54,632 nt of DNA from Limnobacter sp. CACIAM 66H1. Its GTDB lineage: Bacteria > Pseudomonadota > Gammaproteobacteria > Burkholderiales > Burkholderiaceae_B. Made by a program: the position numbers and the translations under genes. Within the stretch, counting starts at the first letter, position 1. Each line of letters starts with the position of its first letter. The DNA lies in the NCBI RefSeq assembly GCF_001601825.1, contig NZ_LUJK01000017.1, positions 1 through 54,632 of the forward strand, read 5' to 3'. Positions 1 through 8,185 of this stretch are shown piece by piece. The notes beneath the pieces were generated by a model. It worked only from the letters and a program-made list of their open reading frames with translations, had not been told where the DNA came from and searched no databases.

Positions 1-2
1 CC

Positions 3-1685
3 CTGGTGTTGACCGTGATCGCCAGTACCGCCTACCTCATGGTTCACCTGGATGGAACAGCGTTGCGCATGCGAGCCGGAACTCCCTTCGCTTCCCCCGG
101 CAACGCTTGGGCTGCAATGGTGGGCTTGGCGCTGATTCTTGAACTGACGCGCCGCGTGGCGGGTAGTGCATTGGTCATCATTTCCGTTATTTTCGTGGTG
201 TATTCATTCGTAGGGCCTTATCTGCCCGGTTTTCTGACGCACGATGGTTTTGATTTCAGCCGCTTTTTCTCGTACATCTACACCGACGCAGGCATATTGG
301 GCGCTACCACTGCGGTGTCGTCCACCTACATCATTTTGTTCATCGTTTTCGCCGCTTTTCTCCAAGCCTCCAAGGTGGGCGACTACTTCGTCAACTTTGC
401 CTTTGCGGCAGCGGGCCGTGCTCGAGGTGGCCCAGCCAAAGTGGCTGTATTTGCCTCTGGCCTGATGGGCATGATCAACGGCACCAGTGCGGGCAATGTG
501 GTTGCCACCGGGTCCTTGACCATACCCCTGATGAAAAAAGTGGGCTACAACGGTAAAACTGCCGGTGCCATCGAAGCCGCTGCCTCTACAGGCGGGCAAA
601 TCATGCCGCCGATCATGGGTGCTGGCGCATTCATCATGGCGGAAATAACAGGAATCCCCTACTCCGAAATTGCAATCGCTGCGGTTATTCCTGCTGTGCT
701 GTATTTTCTCTCCACCTATCTGATGGTTGACTTTGAAGCGGCCAAGCTCGGTATGCGCGGCATGCGCTCCGATGAGTTACCACAATTTTCGAAAATGGTG
801 AAACAGGTCTACCTGTTCATTCCCATCATTATTCTGATTGTTGCTCTGTTCATGGGTTACTCGGTGATACGTGCTGGCACTTTGGCCACAGCGGCTGCCG
901 CGGTAGTCAGTTGGTTGTCGCCATTCAAAATGGGCCCAAAAAGTATATTCAAGGCCTTCGATTTGGCAGGGGTAATGTCCATCCAGATCATCACGGTGTG
1001 CGCCTGTGCTGGCATCATCGTGGGGGTGATTGCCTTGACTGGTGTTGGCGCCCGCTTCTCTTCCATTCTGCTGGACATCGCTGAAAATTCACAGTTGATT
1101 GCCCTGTTCTTTGCGATGTGCATTGCAATTCTGCTGGGCATGGGCATGCCGACTACAGCCGCCTATGCCGTGGCTGCATCCGTGGTTGCCCCTGGCCTGA
1201 TCGAACTTGGCATTCAACCTTTGGTGGCCCACTTCTTTGTGTTCTACTTCGCCGTCATCTCGGCCATTACGCCGCCAGTGGCGCTGGCCTCGTATGCTGC
1301 CGCGGGTATTTCCGGCGCGAACCCAATGGCAACCTCTTTCACCTCATTCAAGATCGGCCTGACTGCGTTTATCGTGCCGTTTATGTTTTTTTACAACGCT
1401 GCACTACTGATGGAAGGTGAATGGTTTGTGATCTTGCGTGCATTTGTTACAGCGTGCATTGGCGTGTTTTTCCTCGCCGCCTCTATTCAAGGCTGGTTCT
1501 GGGGAGCACATTCAAATTGGCTAGTACGCGGCATTCTACTCATCGCTGCGCTTTGCATGATTGAGGGCGGTTTGTACACTGATATCGGCGGAGCAGTGCT
1601 GGCTGTTGTAGCAATTGTTCTTAATAAATTCTTTAAAGGAAAACCAGCACCTGAACCCATGGTTCAGGCCAAGGGAATGGATTAA
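3..1685 (+). CDS. TRAP transporter fused permease (4TM/12TM type), 5' truncated
   Basis: Large permease of a tripartite ATP-independent periplasmic transporter, which imports organic anions using the ion gradient together with a periplasmic binding protein. The reading frame is open to the window edge, so the start lies outside; the GTG at 6 is just an internal codon. About 560 codons are visible and almost all are hydrophobic helices. The stretch GTSAGNVVATG at about residue 159 and the later GMGMPTTAAYAVAAS are typical of the DctM-like 12-helix domain. The last 110 or so residues resemble the C-terminal extension (DUF3394-like) seen on fused TRAP permeases. The missing N-terminus should carry the rest of the small 4-helix part. 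The substrate cannot be told from sequence. A hairpin follows the stop and the next gene is unrelated, so this is probably the last gene of its operon. Confidence 0.88.
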   Translation: MVLTVIASTAYLMVHLDGTALRMRAGTPFASPGNAWAAMVGLALILELTRRVAGSALVIISVIFVVYSFVGPYLPGFLTHDGFDFSRFFSYIYTDAGILGATTAVSSTYIILFIVFAAFLQASKVGDYFVNFAFAAAGRARGGPAKVAVFASGLMGMINGTSAGNVVATGSLTIPLMKKVGYNGKTAGAIEAAASTGGQIMPPIMGAGAFIMAEITGIPYSEIAIAAVIPAVLYFLSTYLMVDFEAAKLGMRGMRSDELPQFSKMVKQVYLFIPIIILIVALFMGYSVIRAGTLATAAAAVVSWLSPFKMGPKSIFKAFDLAGVMSIQIITVCACAGIIVGVIALTGVGARFSSILLDIAENSQLIALFFAMCIAILLGMGMPTTAAYAVAASVVAPGLIELGIQPLVAHFFVFYFAVISAITPPVALASYAAAGISGANPMATSFTSFKIGLTAFIVPFMFFYNAALLMEGEWFVILRAFVTACIGVFFLAASIQGWFWGAHSNWLVRGILLIAALCMIEGGLYTDIGGAVLAVVAIVLNKFFKGKPAPEPMVQAKGMD

Positions 1686-1697
1686 AAAGCCGCACAT

Positions 1698-1737
1698 CCT
1701 GAGGCTTTTACACCTATTTTTAGTGTAGAGCCTCAGG
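1698..1737 (+). terminator. Inverted repeat after the TRAP permease, possible terminator
   Basis: A nine-base stem (CCTGAGGCT paired with AGCCTCAGG) with a second inner pairing ACAC/GTGT lies 13 bases after the TRAP permease stop. No run of T follows, so a classic intrinsic terminator is not proven; it could act with Rho or as an mRNA 3'-end stabiliser. Confidence 0.4.
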
Positions 1738-1823
1738 TTCAAACCCTTTCATTGCGTAATCGATTTCCCTATAGTGCGAAGTGTCACGAAATTTGACTAC
1801 CCGCTACCCAAGGAGATCTCACG

Positions 1824-2399
1824 ATGTATGCTTTCGAAAAAACAGCTGAATTGCTGACCAAGACCAACACCGAACTCAAAAACCAGCACCAAGCTGCTGC
1901 CAAGGCCCTGAACAGCCTGGTACAAGCACAATTCGGCCTGCTGTCACAAGGTTTGGGCAACGCATTCACCGCTGCTGAAAAGCTGCCTTTGGCCGACAAG
2001 CCAGTGGTTGTTAACGCACGCACCGAGATCAAGCAAGGCTTGGAAAAAGTGGTGGGCGTAAGCCAGGTTTACACACAAAAAGGTGTTGAGCTGTTCGAAC
2101 AGCAATTGCCGGTGGTTATCGACAAAGGTTTTTCTTATGCCGCTTTGGCCCTGTCACAGGCGGAATCCTTGACCGAAAACGCAATCACCATGGGTGTAAG
2201 CGCTTTGGAACAAGCCAAAAAAAACGAAACCCTGAAGCCCGCCATTGAACAAGCTGAGCAAATTGCTGCCCAGTTGTTCGAAAAGATTGGTGTTAAAGGT
2301 GAAGCTGGTGCGAAAAAAGCTGCCAAGAAGCCTGCTGCCAAGAAAGCTGCTGCTCCACGTGCAAAGCGCGCAGCAGCCGCCCCGAAGGCTTCAGTCTGA
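1824..2399 (+). CDS. Phasin family protein with Lys/Ala-rich C-terminal tail
   Basis: Probable polyhydroxyalkanoate granule-associated protein: phasins coat PHA granules and control their number and size. The 191-residue product is mostly amphipathic helix, rich in Ala, Gln, Lys and Leu, without signal peptide or membrane segment, as is usual for PhaP-like phasins. Residues 1-160 form the phasin-like part. From about 163 to 191 the chain is almost only Lys, Ala, Arg and Pro (AKKAAKKPAAKKAAAP and on), resembling histone H1 or PhaM-type DNA-binding tails. The start ATG has a strong AAGGAGAT site (1810-1817), and a perfect terminator follows, so it is a single-gene unit with good expression signals. 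The family call rests on composition and weak similarity; no phaC is in view. Confidence 0.72.
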   Translation: MYAFEKTAELLTKTNTELKNQHQAAAKALNSLVQAQFGLLSQGLGNAFTAAEKLPLADKPVVVNARTEIKQGLEKVVGVSQVYTQKGVELFEQQLPVVIDKGFSYAALALSQAESLTENAITMGVSALEQAKKNETLKPAIEQAEQIAAQLFEKIGVKGEAGAKKAAKKPAAKKAAAPRAKRAAAAPKASV

Positions 2400-2443
2400 A
2401 TAGACATGGCCCAGCTTGAGCTGCGCTTTGACTAAATAAAAAA

Positions 2444-2468
2444 CCCTCGAGTTCTCGAGGGTTTTTTT
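2444..2468. terminator. Bidirectional intrinsic terminator
   Basis: Stem CCCTCGA / TCGAGGG with a four-base loop, followed by seven T on the plus strand and preceded by a run of A. It ends the phasin transcript and can also end the minus-strand microprotein transcript that stops at 2497. Confidence 0.93.
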
Positions 2469-2496
2469 ATGGTTGCAAAGAGAGGTCAGGAAGACA

Positions 2497-2622
2497 CTAC
2501 AGCAACCACAAAATCAGGCCATAACAAACTGAGGCGCCCAGAACACCAACAAACCACTCTCTTTTGGTTTCCAGTTCGCCCAGCATGGCTACATCGAAGC
2601 TCTTGTTTGCGAAATCATCCAT
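2497..2622 (-). CDS. Small single-pass membrane protein, 41 residues, unknown function
   Basis: An ORF of 41 codons and a stop, read on the minus strand from ATG at 2622 to TAG at 2497. The product starts MDDFANKSFDVAMLGELETK, has a charged middle (KREW), and ends in one hydrophobic helix of about 17 residues that runs to the last residue (ending CYGLILWLL). A GGGAG ribosome-binding site sits seven bases before the ATG (plus positions 2631-2635), and a bidirectional terminator lies 29 bases after the stop. The layout of charged cytoplasmic head and C-terminal tail anchor is what real small membrane proteins show. It sits alone between the phasin gene (convergent) and the gene at 2745 (divergent). 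I do not recognise a family. The competing plus-strand 67-codon frame begins inside the terminator and looks random. Confidence 0.6.
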   Translation of the reverse strand: MDDFANKSFDVAMLGELETKREWFVGVLGASVCYGLILWLL

Positions 2623-2635
2623 GGCAATACTCCCG

Positions 2636-2648
2636 GTGCATAATGCAC
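2636..2648. promoter_or_regulatory. Palindrome GTGCATAATGCAC upstream of the microprotein gene
   Basis: A 13-base perfect dyad (six-base arms around one central base) directly next to the ribosome-binding site of the small membrane protein gene and about 97 bases before the divergent gene at 2745. On the minus strand it contains CATTAT, a possible -10 element. An operator or promoter role is an inference. Confidence 0.35.
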
Positions 2649-2744
2649 ATGTGTGTTGATGCCTCTATTTAAGTGCAAATACACAGGTGAGTCTTTCCCA
2701 CAAAGGGGGCCACCTTATTCGACTACCCCCACGAGGTGACCACG

Positions 2745-3209
2745 ATGACCTTCAGTTCTGCCAGTGCGTTTGCAATTGTCTCCGCAGGCGTGTTTTTGCT
2801 TGTTGGTCTCTTCAGCGGTTTGTGGAAGTTTCTACAGATGTGGCGCAGTGAACAAGGCCTGGCTCATCCTTACCTGGATATCGCCCACCGAGCCAGCCTG
2901 CTCTATGGTTTTGCCTGTCTCACCTTGGCCATATTGGCACATTTCAGCACATTCAGCCCGAATTACAATTTATTCGCGGCAGTAACTGTGATTGTATTTT
3001 TTGCACTGGCCGTGACGGGGTATTTGATACAGGCAGCGCTGAACGGCCCCGACAATCAGTTGCGGCAACCTCACAAACTGGGAAACCACCCAATGCCCCG
3101 CGCAGGTTTGGCCTTATTTATGGTGGCACTGATACTCGCCGAAATTGGAGGCACTCTTTATCTGTTTGCCGGCGCGCTGCAGAACCCTTTGCTGCAATTC
3201 TGGTCATAA
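2745..3209 (+). CDS. Four-helix inner membrane protein, unknown function
   Basis: A 154-residue integral membrane protein with four clear hydrophobic segments, at about residues 8-28, 52-69, 76-96 and 120-145. The short polar links hold WKFLQMWRSEQG and a PDNQLRQPHKLG stretch between helices 3 and 4. No catalytic motif or cofactor site is visible and I cannot name a family. I chose ATG 2745 because GAGGTG lies seven bases before it; the frame also opens at GTG 2736, which overlaps that site. The lipase gene follows after 34 bases on the same strand, so the two may be co-transcribed, but nothing in the sequence links their jobs. Confidence 0.75.
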   Translation: MTFSSASAFAIVSAGVFLLVGLFSGLWKFLQMWRSEQGLAHPYLDIAHRASLLYGFACLTLAILAHFSTFSPNYNLFAAVTVIVFFALAVTGYLIQAALNGPDNQLRQPHKLGNHPMPRAGLALFMVALILAEIGGTLYLFAGALQNPLLQFWS

Positions 3210-3243
3210 ACATCATTCAAGTTCATTCCGGGAACACCGAACA

Positions 3244-4116
3244 ATGCCTTTACAGTTCATTCGTCGCTCCTTGCTAACAGCTTTCTCCCTGCTGACGTTG
3301 GTCGCCTGTAGCACCACGAACCCAGGCAATTCATCAGCGCAATATCAAGCGAAGGCAAACTGGACCAGTTCATTTTTAAGCCAGGTTTTCGGCGGTCAAA
3401 CCATGCCCGATGGGGTGAACAATTGGGCATGTCGCCCCGCAGAGAACCAAAACCCGGTTGTACTGATTCACGGTACTTTTTCTTCCAGCATGTATTCATT
3501 TGGGGCCTTGGGTCCGGCGCTGGCCAATCAAAACCTGTGCGTATACTCGATCGACTACGGTGCAGCTGAACCGAGCGACTGGTTCAAGGGCGTGGGCCCG
3601 GTGGATGAATCAGCGCAGCGTATTGCTGAATTTGTAAAGTTTGTGAAAACAACCACTGGGCGTGACAAGGTGACCCTGGTAGGTCATTCTCAGGGCGGTC
3701 TGATCGGCTTTTACTATCTGAAGATGTTGCAGGGAGCTACCCATGTGGACCGCTTTGTGGCCTTGGCCCCTAGTGTCAACGGCACCTCGATTGCCAAGAC
3801 ACCCAACCGAGACCTGGTCGAATATTGCCTTGCCTGTGCTGACCAACACCCCCGTTCAGCCTTGCTTCGCGAATTGAAAAACGGCCCCATCACAATGCCT
3901 GGGGTGCATTACAGTGTTTTGGTCACAAAAAACGACAAGGTTGTAGTACCGGTTGAAAACCAGTTTGTGAAAGAACCTGGCGTGCAAAACGTCTATATTC
4001 AAGATCTGTTGCCAGGCAAACGGGTGTCACACAGCGGCATGTTGTACGACACAGAGACTCTTGAACTGATCGTGAAGCTGGTACAGGGTCGATCGTTGCA
4101 AACTGCTTCAAACTAA
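3244..4116 (+). CDS. Lipoprotein alpha/beta-hydrolase, probable secreted lipase
   Basis: A probable triacylglycerol lipase or esterase (class 2 lipase-like alpha/beta hydrolase) anchored as a lipoprotein. From ATG 3244 the 290-residue product begins with a signal sequence ending in the lipobox LVAC, so Cys22 would be lipidated. The oxyanion region VVLIHGTFSS lies at about 72-81, the nucleophile elbow GHSQG at 147-151 (Ser149), and a late RVSHSG is the likely catalytic His. The frame is open 33 codons further upstream, but those codons overlap the previous gene and give no signal peptide. It converges on the acyl-CoA synthetase gene with a 9-base overlap. Lipase outside and acyl-CoA ligase inside make a plausible lipid-use pair; that link is an inference. 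Confidence 0.85.
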   Translation: MPLQFIRRSLLTAFSLLTLVACSTTNPGNSSAQYQAKANWTSSFLSQVFGGQTMPDGVNNWACRPAENQNPVVLIHGTFSSSMYSFGALGPALANQNLCVYSIDYGAAEPSDWFKGVGPVDESAQRIAEFVKFVKTTTGRDKVTLVGHSQGGLIGFYYLKMLQGATHVDRFVALAPSVNGTSIAKTPNRDLVEYCLACADQHPRSALLRELKNGPITMPGVHYSVLVTKNDKVVVPVENQFVKEPGVQNVYIQDLLPGKRVSHSGMLYDTETLELIVKLVQGRSLQTASN

Positions 4117-5877
4117 AGCGGTGTAACTTCGGGTTGCTGGGTCGAAACGGTAGAGAGCATCTTTGACCTGGTTTTGATCAATACCCTCTTTTTTCAACTG
4201 TACTTTTTGGTACTTGAACGTGCCGGTTGTTTCCACAGCCTGAATCACACGCAAATACTGCGGCACAGCATACCCGGGTAACTGGCTGCATACGTGCGCG
4301 GCCAGCGCATCCAGGTCAAGCAACGCGCCGGGCTTTACGGCAATTGCAGCCATACCGGCCCGACCATCGAATCCATCCAGCTTTACGCCATAAACCACCG
4401 CATGTTCAAGAAACGGCAGTTTGGCCAATACACCTTCCACTTCTGATGTGGCTACATTCTCGCCCTTCCAGCGAAACGTGTCGCCCAGACGGTCAACAAA
4501 TTGAATATGCTGCCAACCCTGTCTGCGTACCAAATCCCCCGAGTTGAACCAGCAATCACCGTGTTTAAACACATTGCGCAGCAACTTGCCTTCGTTGGCT
4601 TTCGGGTCTGTGTAACCATCAAAGGGCCGTAACTCGGTCACTTCACTGATCAACAACCCTACCTCACCGCGGCCTACAGTCTCGCAAAAACCATGTTGAT
4701 TTCGTACCACTTGTTCCGAATCTGCGTCGCAGGCAATGACCTCAAAGGGCATGGGACAAAAGCCAACGGTTTCTTTAAGACCAAACGCGTTCATAAATCC
4801 GAGATTGGATTCGCTCGCCCCGTAAAATTCGAAAATCTGATGAATACCGAACCGGTGTTCAAAGTCCTCCCATATTTCAGGACGCAGGCCGTTGCCTAGA
4901 ATCAACCGGATTTCATGATTCTGATCGTCCATGTGAGGCACCTGATTCAGGAGATACCGCAACAGTTCGCCGATGTAGCAAAACGCCGTTGCCCTGTAAT
5001 GTGAAATACGCCTCCAGAACTGACTTGCACTGAATTTTTCATCCAGCGCAAAGCAGGCGCCGGATGCCAGTACGACCCCCAAGGACACCGTGAGTGCATT
5101 GTTGTGATACAAGGGCAGACAACAGTAAAACACATCAGAAGCCGTCAAGCGCACGGCGGTGCTCATGCCCGAGGCCGCCTGCAACCAGCGGTAATGGCTC
5201 ATTACAGAAGCCTTGGGCAAACCGGTTGTGCCGGAGGTAAAAATATAGAAACAGGGCGAGCTGGCTGTAATTTGTGCGGTTTGCGCCAAGTTATGAACAG
5301 GTTGCGTAGACCAGGCGCTGCGAAAGTCACTCACACGCAGATGATTACTGTCGGTTTGCAGCGAAAGCAAATCGACGCCTTTGAGCAGTGTGTTGTCATT
5401 GGATTCCAACTGCTTGAGAATATCCAGACCACGATCACACGCCAGAATTATTCTTGGTTTCACCAGCTTCAAGCTGTGCGCTTGCACTGAACCCTGTTGG
5501 TTAATGTTCAGCAGCGCAGCAACCGCTCCCAACTTGGCACAGGCAATGACTGCGAGCAAAGCTTCAGGACGATTGGCTGACAACAAGCCCACCGTGTCAC
5601 CAGCCTTCACGCCCATAGACAGCAAACCGCGCGCCATTTGATTACAAATCGAATTCGCTTGCCCATAGGTCCAACACTGTTGATCACTTTTCAGGAATAC
5701 CGATTTCGCGTGTTTGCGCGCAGTTTCCTGAAACAACAAACCCATTGAACGTCGGGAATGTGGTCGGAGCAAGGCCAGACTGGCCAGCGAGGGCAAAATA
5801 TGCGGCACGTCAGGAAGAAAACTCAAGGCGCCTTTGGCAATGTCGATTGCGGATACTGTTTTGCCCTGAACTGTCAT
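4108..5877 (-). CDS. Long-chain acyl-CoA synthetase (FATP/FadD-like)
   Basis: An AMP-forming ligase that activates fatty acids as acyl-CoA by way of an acyl-adenylate. In the 589-residue product the P-loop-like motif TSGTTGLPK is at about 214-222, and the late hinge region NSGDLVRR followed by DRLGDTFRWKGENV is typical of FATP-type very-long-chain or long-chain acyl-CoA synthetases, where RWKGENV is the usual signature. I chose ATG 5877, which gives MTVQGKTVSAIDIAKG and has GGAGA ten bases upstream; the longer frame to 5979 adds a basic stretch with no ribosome-binding site. The 3' end overlaps the lipase gene by nine bases, tail to tail. The chain-length preference cannot be read from sequence. 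Confidence 0.88.
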   Translation of the reverse strand: MTVQGKTVSAIDIAKGALSFLPDVPHILPSLASLALLRPHSRRSMGLLFQETARKHAKSVFLKSDQQCWTYGQANSICNQMARGLLSMGVKAGDTVGLLSANRPEALLAVIACAKLGAVAALLNINQQGSVQAHSLKLVKPRIILACDRGLDILKQLESNDNTLLKGVDLLSLQTDSNHLRVSDFRSAWSTQPVHNLAQTAQITASSPCFYIFTSGTTGLPKASVMSHYRWLQAASGMSTAVRLTASDVFYCCLPLYHNNALTVSLGVVLASGACFALDEKFSASQFWRRISHYRATAFCYIGELLRYLLNQVPHMDDQNHEIRLILGNGLRPEIWEDFEHRFGIHQIFEFYGASESNLGFMNAFGLKETVGFCPMPFEVIACDADSEQVVRNQHGFCETVGRGEVGLLISEVTELRPFDGYTDPKANEGKLLRNVFKHGDCWFNSGDLVRRQGWQHIQFVDRLGDTFRWKGENVATSEVEGVLAKLPFLEHAVVYGVKLDGFDGRAGMAAIAVKPGALLDLDALAAHVCSQLPGYAVPQYLRVIQAVETTGTFKYQKVQLKKEGIDQNQVKDALYRFDPATRSYTALV

Positions 5878-6005
5878 TTTGTGCGGTCTCCGGCTGCTGT
5901 CTCGTGTTTTTTTATACAGAAAAAGATACACTCTTTGGGTCAACGAAATTCGAGCACGCACCGTTTTTATCAATGTCATCAGGCTGCCCAGTTAAGTATT
6001 CTTCC

Positions 6006-6500
6006 ATGCCCATAGTCAAAGTGCGCTCCAAAACTGTTCTTTGCCTGCTTGTGCTTGTGGCGGCACTTCCATTTCATACCGCCAACGCGAAAAACTTCAT
6101 AGGTTATACGGGCAAAGGCTGGAACAGCGATTTCGGGGTGCTACGCGGTCAATGTGATGCCAAACTGGTTCAAAGTGAAGCGCTCAAGGGCACGTTAACC
6201 GAGCAAATGGCCTACGTTGAATCCACAGAGGCTTTCAAGGCAATTTTTACGGAAACCCAATTGGTCGATGCGTTTGCGGTGGACTCTCATTGCTTCGGGC
6301 ACACCATGGAGCTAGTTCCGTCGGGGCAAGCGGTGCGTTGGCTCAATCCGGTGAACGGCGTCGGTGTGTATCTATCGCCCGGAGCCAAGTCGGACACTTG
6401 CAGAACATACTTGGGGGTCACCATCGTCAACGGTGAAAAAACCAAGTTCCGGGGTGAGGTGTGTTCGCCCAGCAAAGGCGCCTGGCAAATTCAGCAGTAA
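6006..6500 (+). CDS. Exported protein with a 17 kDa surface antigen-like C-terminus
   Basis: A 164-residue exported protein of unknown role. ATG 6006 gives a standard signal peptide with basic start, hydrophobic core and a likely cut after ANA (about residue 28). The C-terminal third, around VRWLNPVNGVGVYLSPG, then CRTYLGVTI and GEVCSPSKGAWQI, follows the pattern of the RT0821/Lpp0805 (17 kDa antigen type 2) domain: W-NP-G, then CR-Y, then G--C---G-W-I. Two Cys in that part could pair. The ribosome-binding site is weak (AAG only). An alternative ATG at 5973 adds 11 residues that spoil the signal peptide. The gene ends two bases from the end of the convergent helicase gene. Family assignment is from memory of the motif. 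Confidence 0.68.
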   Translation: MPIVKVRSKTVLCLLVLVAALPFHTANAKNFIGYTGKGWNSDFGVLRGQCDAKLVQSEALKGTLTEQMAYVESTEAFKAIFTETQLVDAFAVDSHCFGHTMELVPSGQAVRWLNPVNGVGVYLSPGAKSDTCRTYLGVTIVNGEKTKFRGEVCSPSKGAWQIQQ

Positions 6501-6502
6501 TC

Positions 6503-8182
6503 TCAGACAAATACCGCCTTGCGCAAACGCTGGAGGGTATCCGAATGCCCAACCAGCACCAACAGTAATTTGGCCCGAGTCATTGCCACAAACAGCTTTC
6601 GAAATTCAGCTTCATTAAACTCCGAAAAAGCCAACTCGGTTACCACAATGGCTTGCGCCGCCTGCCCTTTGAAGCGGTACACCGATTCGGCATGCACGTT
6701 ACCCTCAGTGAATACCTGGCTACCATTTTCATCATATCGACCGGTAAAGTGCCTCAGAGTGTGTGGTCCAAGGCTGGCTTGCGCCAATATCTTTGATTTC
6801 TCATGCCCCCGCATGCTCAGTACGGCAATTTTGTCTCGCGTGAAACCGTGGCGCAAGCAGGCAGTAATTGCCTTGGCGGTTTGACTCAACAACGACTCAT
6901 CATCGTCATACTCGAAAAACTCCAAGGGCAAACCTTCGAGGGGACAAGCAGCTTCAATATCAAGCGACAAAGGCGAGTCAAAATGGAATACATGTTGAAC
7001 CAACTGCAAGGCTTGAACCACGCGTTTTGGATTTCGATAATTCATGGGCGTGTGCAAGCTGACCCAACCGGGCAGGCTGACTGCCGGCTTGGCGTACAGG
7101 TTCTGAATCGGATCCTCCAGCCACAGCCACCGGGTGCCCGAATGCGAGCAACGCTGAAGCACCGGCAGCCAACTCTGGTCGAAGTCCTGCCCTTCATCCA
7201 CCACAATCGAGTCAAAAACCCAGCGCTTGTCCAGCGGTGTGCCCAATACCTGCTCGGGCAAACGGCCGAACACCCCGGGCGACGCGTAATCCACCTCCTG
7301 ACCCGCATCACGCAGCATTCGGTCGCACAATGCATGAAAATTAAAAACCACCGCGCCCACCAAACCAGCCTCACGAACCTGCTGTGCCATGTGCGAGGAA
7401 AGCGGCCGGTTATAACACACATACAAGGTTCGGGCTCTCAAACCATGGTTGCGCTGCAGTTCGCTGAAAGCCAATTGTGATTTTCCACTGCCCGCAGTGC
7501 CTGTAACACGCAAACGAAAAGGCTCGAAGCTCAGCCTTGACACCCATTGCTCCAGTCCGTGCGACAAACGCGTCACCAATGTTTCGGCCGCTTGTGACAA
7601 AGCGCCCACCTCCGGCACCAGGTTCAGTTCATTGCACAAAAAGGAGTGAATGGCTTTGGGATTGCTGTTGCTGCTGAACAGGTCAGCAGTAATGTCGATG
7701 GTTTGAATCAGGGCAGCCAATTCATCCTTGTGACGGGCATCCACCACCCGCTCGGCATTCACGGTAAGTCCACTGGGGTCGGGTACGGTGAAATCGGGGC
7801 AATAAAAAATGGGCTCTACTCGCAAGTGACCTTGATGTTGCAACTTGAATTTCTGGTTCAACAAAGCGCCTTGCTCAGCCAGTGCGTTAAATACATCCTG
7901 ACGCTGTTCACCCAATTGCTTCACCATCCGGCCTTGGTCCACTTTCATCAAACCGGTTTTCATCAAAATACTGTAGACGATACCACTGGGACCAAGCACC
8001 AGAAATTGAATTCGCCCAGTGACGGTCAGCCCATGTTCAATTCTCGACCAATGAATGCCGTGATAAATGGTGTAGTTGTCGGGCAACTGCGTCTGCAAAT
8101 GCAACAACACATCCCGCTCGCGCGCTTGTGCACCATCCAGCGCAAGTTCACTCGTATCTGACGGATAAACCTTGGCTGACAC
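6503..8182 (-). CDS. Superfamily I helicase with a degenerate NERD-like N-terminal domain
   Basis: A UvrD/Rep-like ATP-dependent DNA helicase of 559 residues. Walker A is GTAGSGKS at 228-235, the DEGQD box (motif II) is at 329-333, then WLWLEDPIQNLY (motif III region), MNYRNP, YRFKGQAAQAIVVTE (motif V region) and FVAMTRAK (motif VI). The helicase core is compact, without large 1B/2B insertions. Residues about 20-130 resemble a NERD nuclease domain (TGRIQFLVLGPSGIVY), but where family members carry Asp (E-I-D-F) and Glu (E-V-K) this one has Gln and Leu, so it is probably not a nuclease. The start is GTG at 8182, three bases after the exonuclease stop, with GAGGT inside the end of the exonuclease gene: the two are translationally coupled. 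A repair role is an inference. Confidence 0.85.
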   Translation of the reverse strand: MSAKVYPSDTSELALDGAQARERDVLLHLQTQLPDNYTIYHGIHWSRIEHGLTVTGRIQFLVLGPSGIVYSILMKTGLMKVDQGRMVKQLGEQRQDVFNALAEQGALLNQKFKLQHQGHLRVEPIFYCPDFTVPDPSGLTVNAERVVDARHKDELAALIQTIDITADLFSSNSNPKAIHSFLCNELNLVPEVGALSQAAETLVTRLSHGLEQWVSRLSFEPFRLRVTGTAGSGKSQLAFSELQRNHGLRARTLYVCYNRPLSSHMAQQVREAGLVGAVVFNFHALCDRMLRDAGQEVDYASPGVFGRLPEQVLGTPLDKRWVFDSIVVDEGQDFDQSWLPVLQRCSHSGTRWLWLEDPIQNLYAKPAVSLPGWVSLHTPMNYRNPKRVVQALQLVQHVFHFDSPLSLDIEAACPLEGLPLEFFEYDDDESLLSQTAKAITACLRHGFTRDKIAVLSMRGHEKSKILAQASLGPHTLRHFTGRYDENGSQVFTEGNVHAESVYRFKGQAAQAIVVTELAFSEFNEAEFRKLFVAMTRAKLLLVLVGHSDTLQRLRKAVFV

Positions 8183-8185
8183 GCC

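Noticed and set aside
2469-2672. A 67-codon plus-strand frame after the phasin gene
   Set aside because: It starts inside the terminator, has no ribosome-binding site and a random composition; the opposite strand carries the better 41-codon gene.
3145-3243. Upstream extension of the lipase gene
   Set aside because: It would overlap the previous gene and hide the lipoprotein signal sequence that begins at 3244.
6803-7480. A 225-codon frame antisense to the helicase gene
   Set aside because: The helicase motifs are clear on the other strand; the antisense product has no recognisable domain and no start signals.
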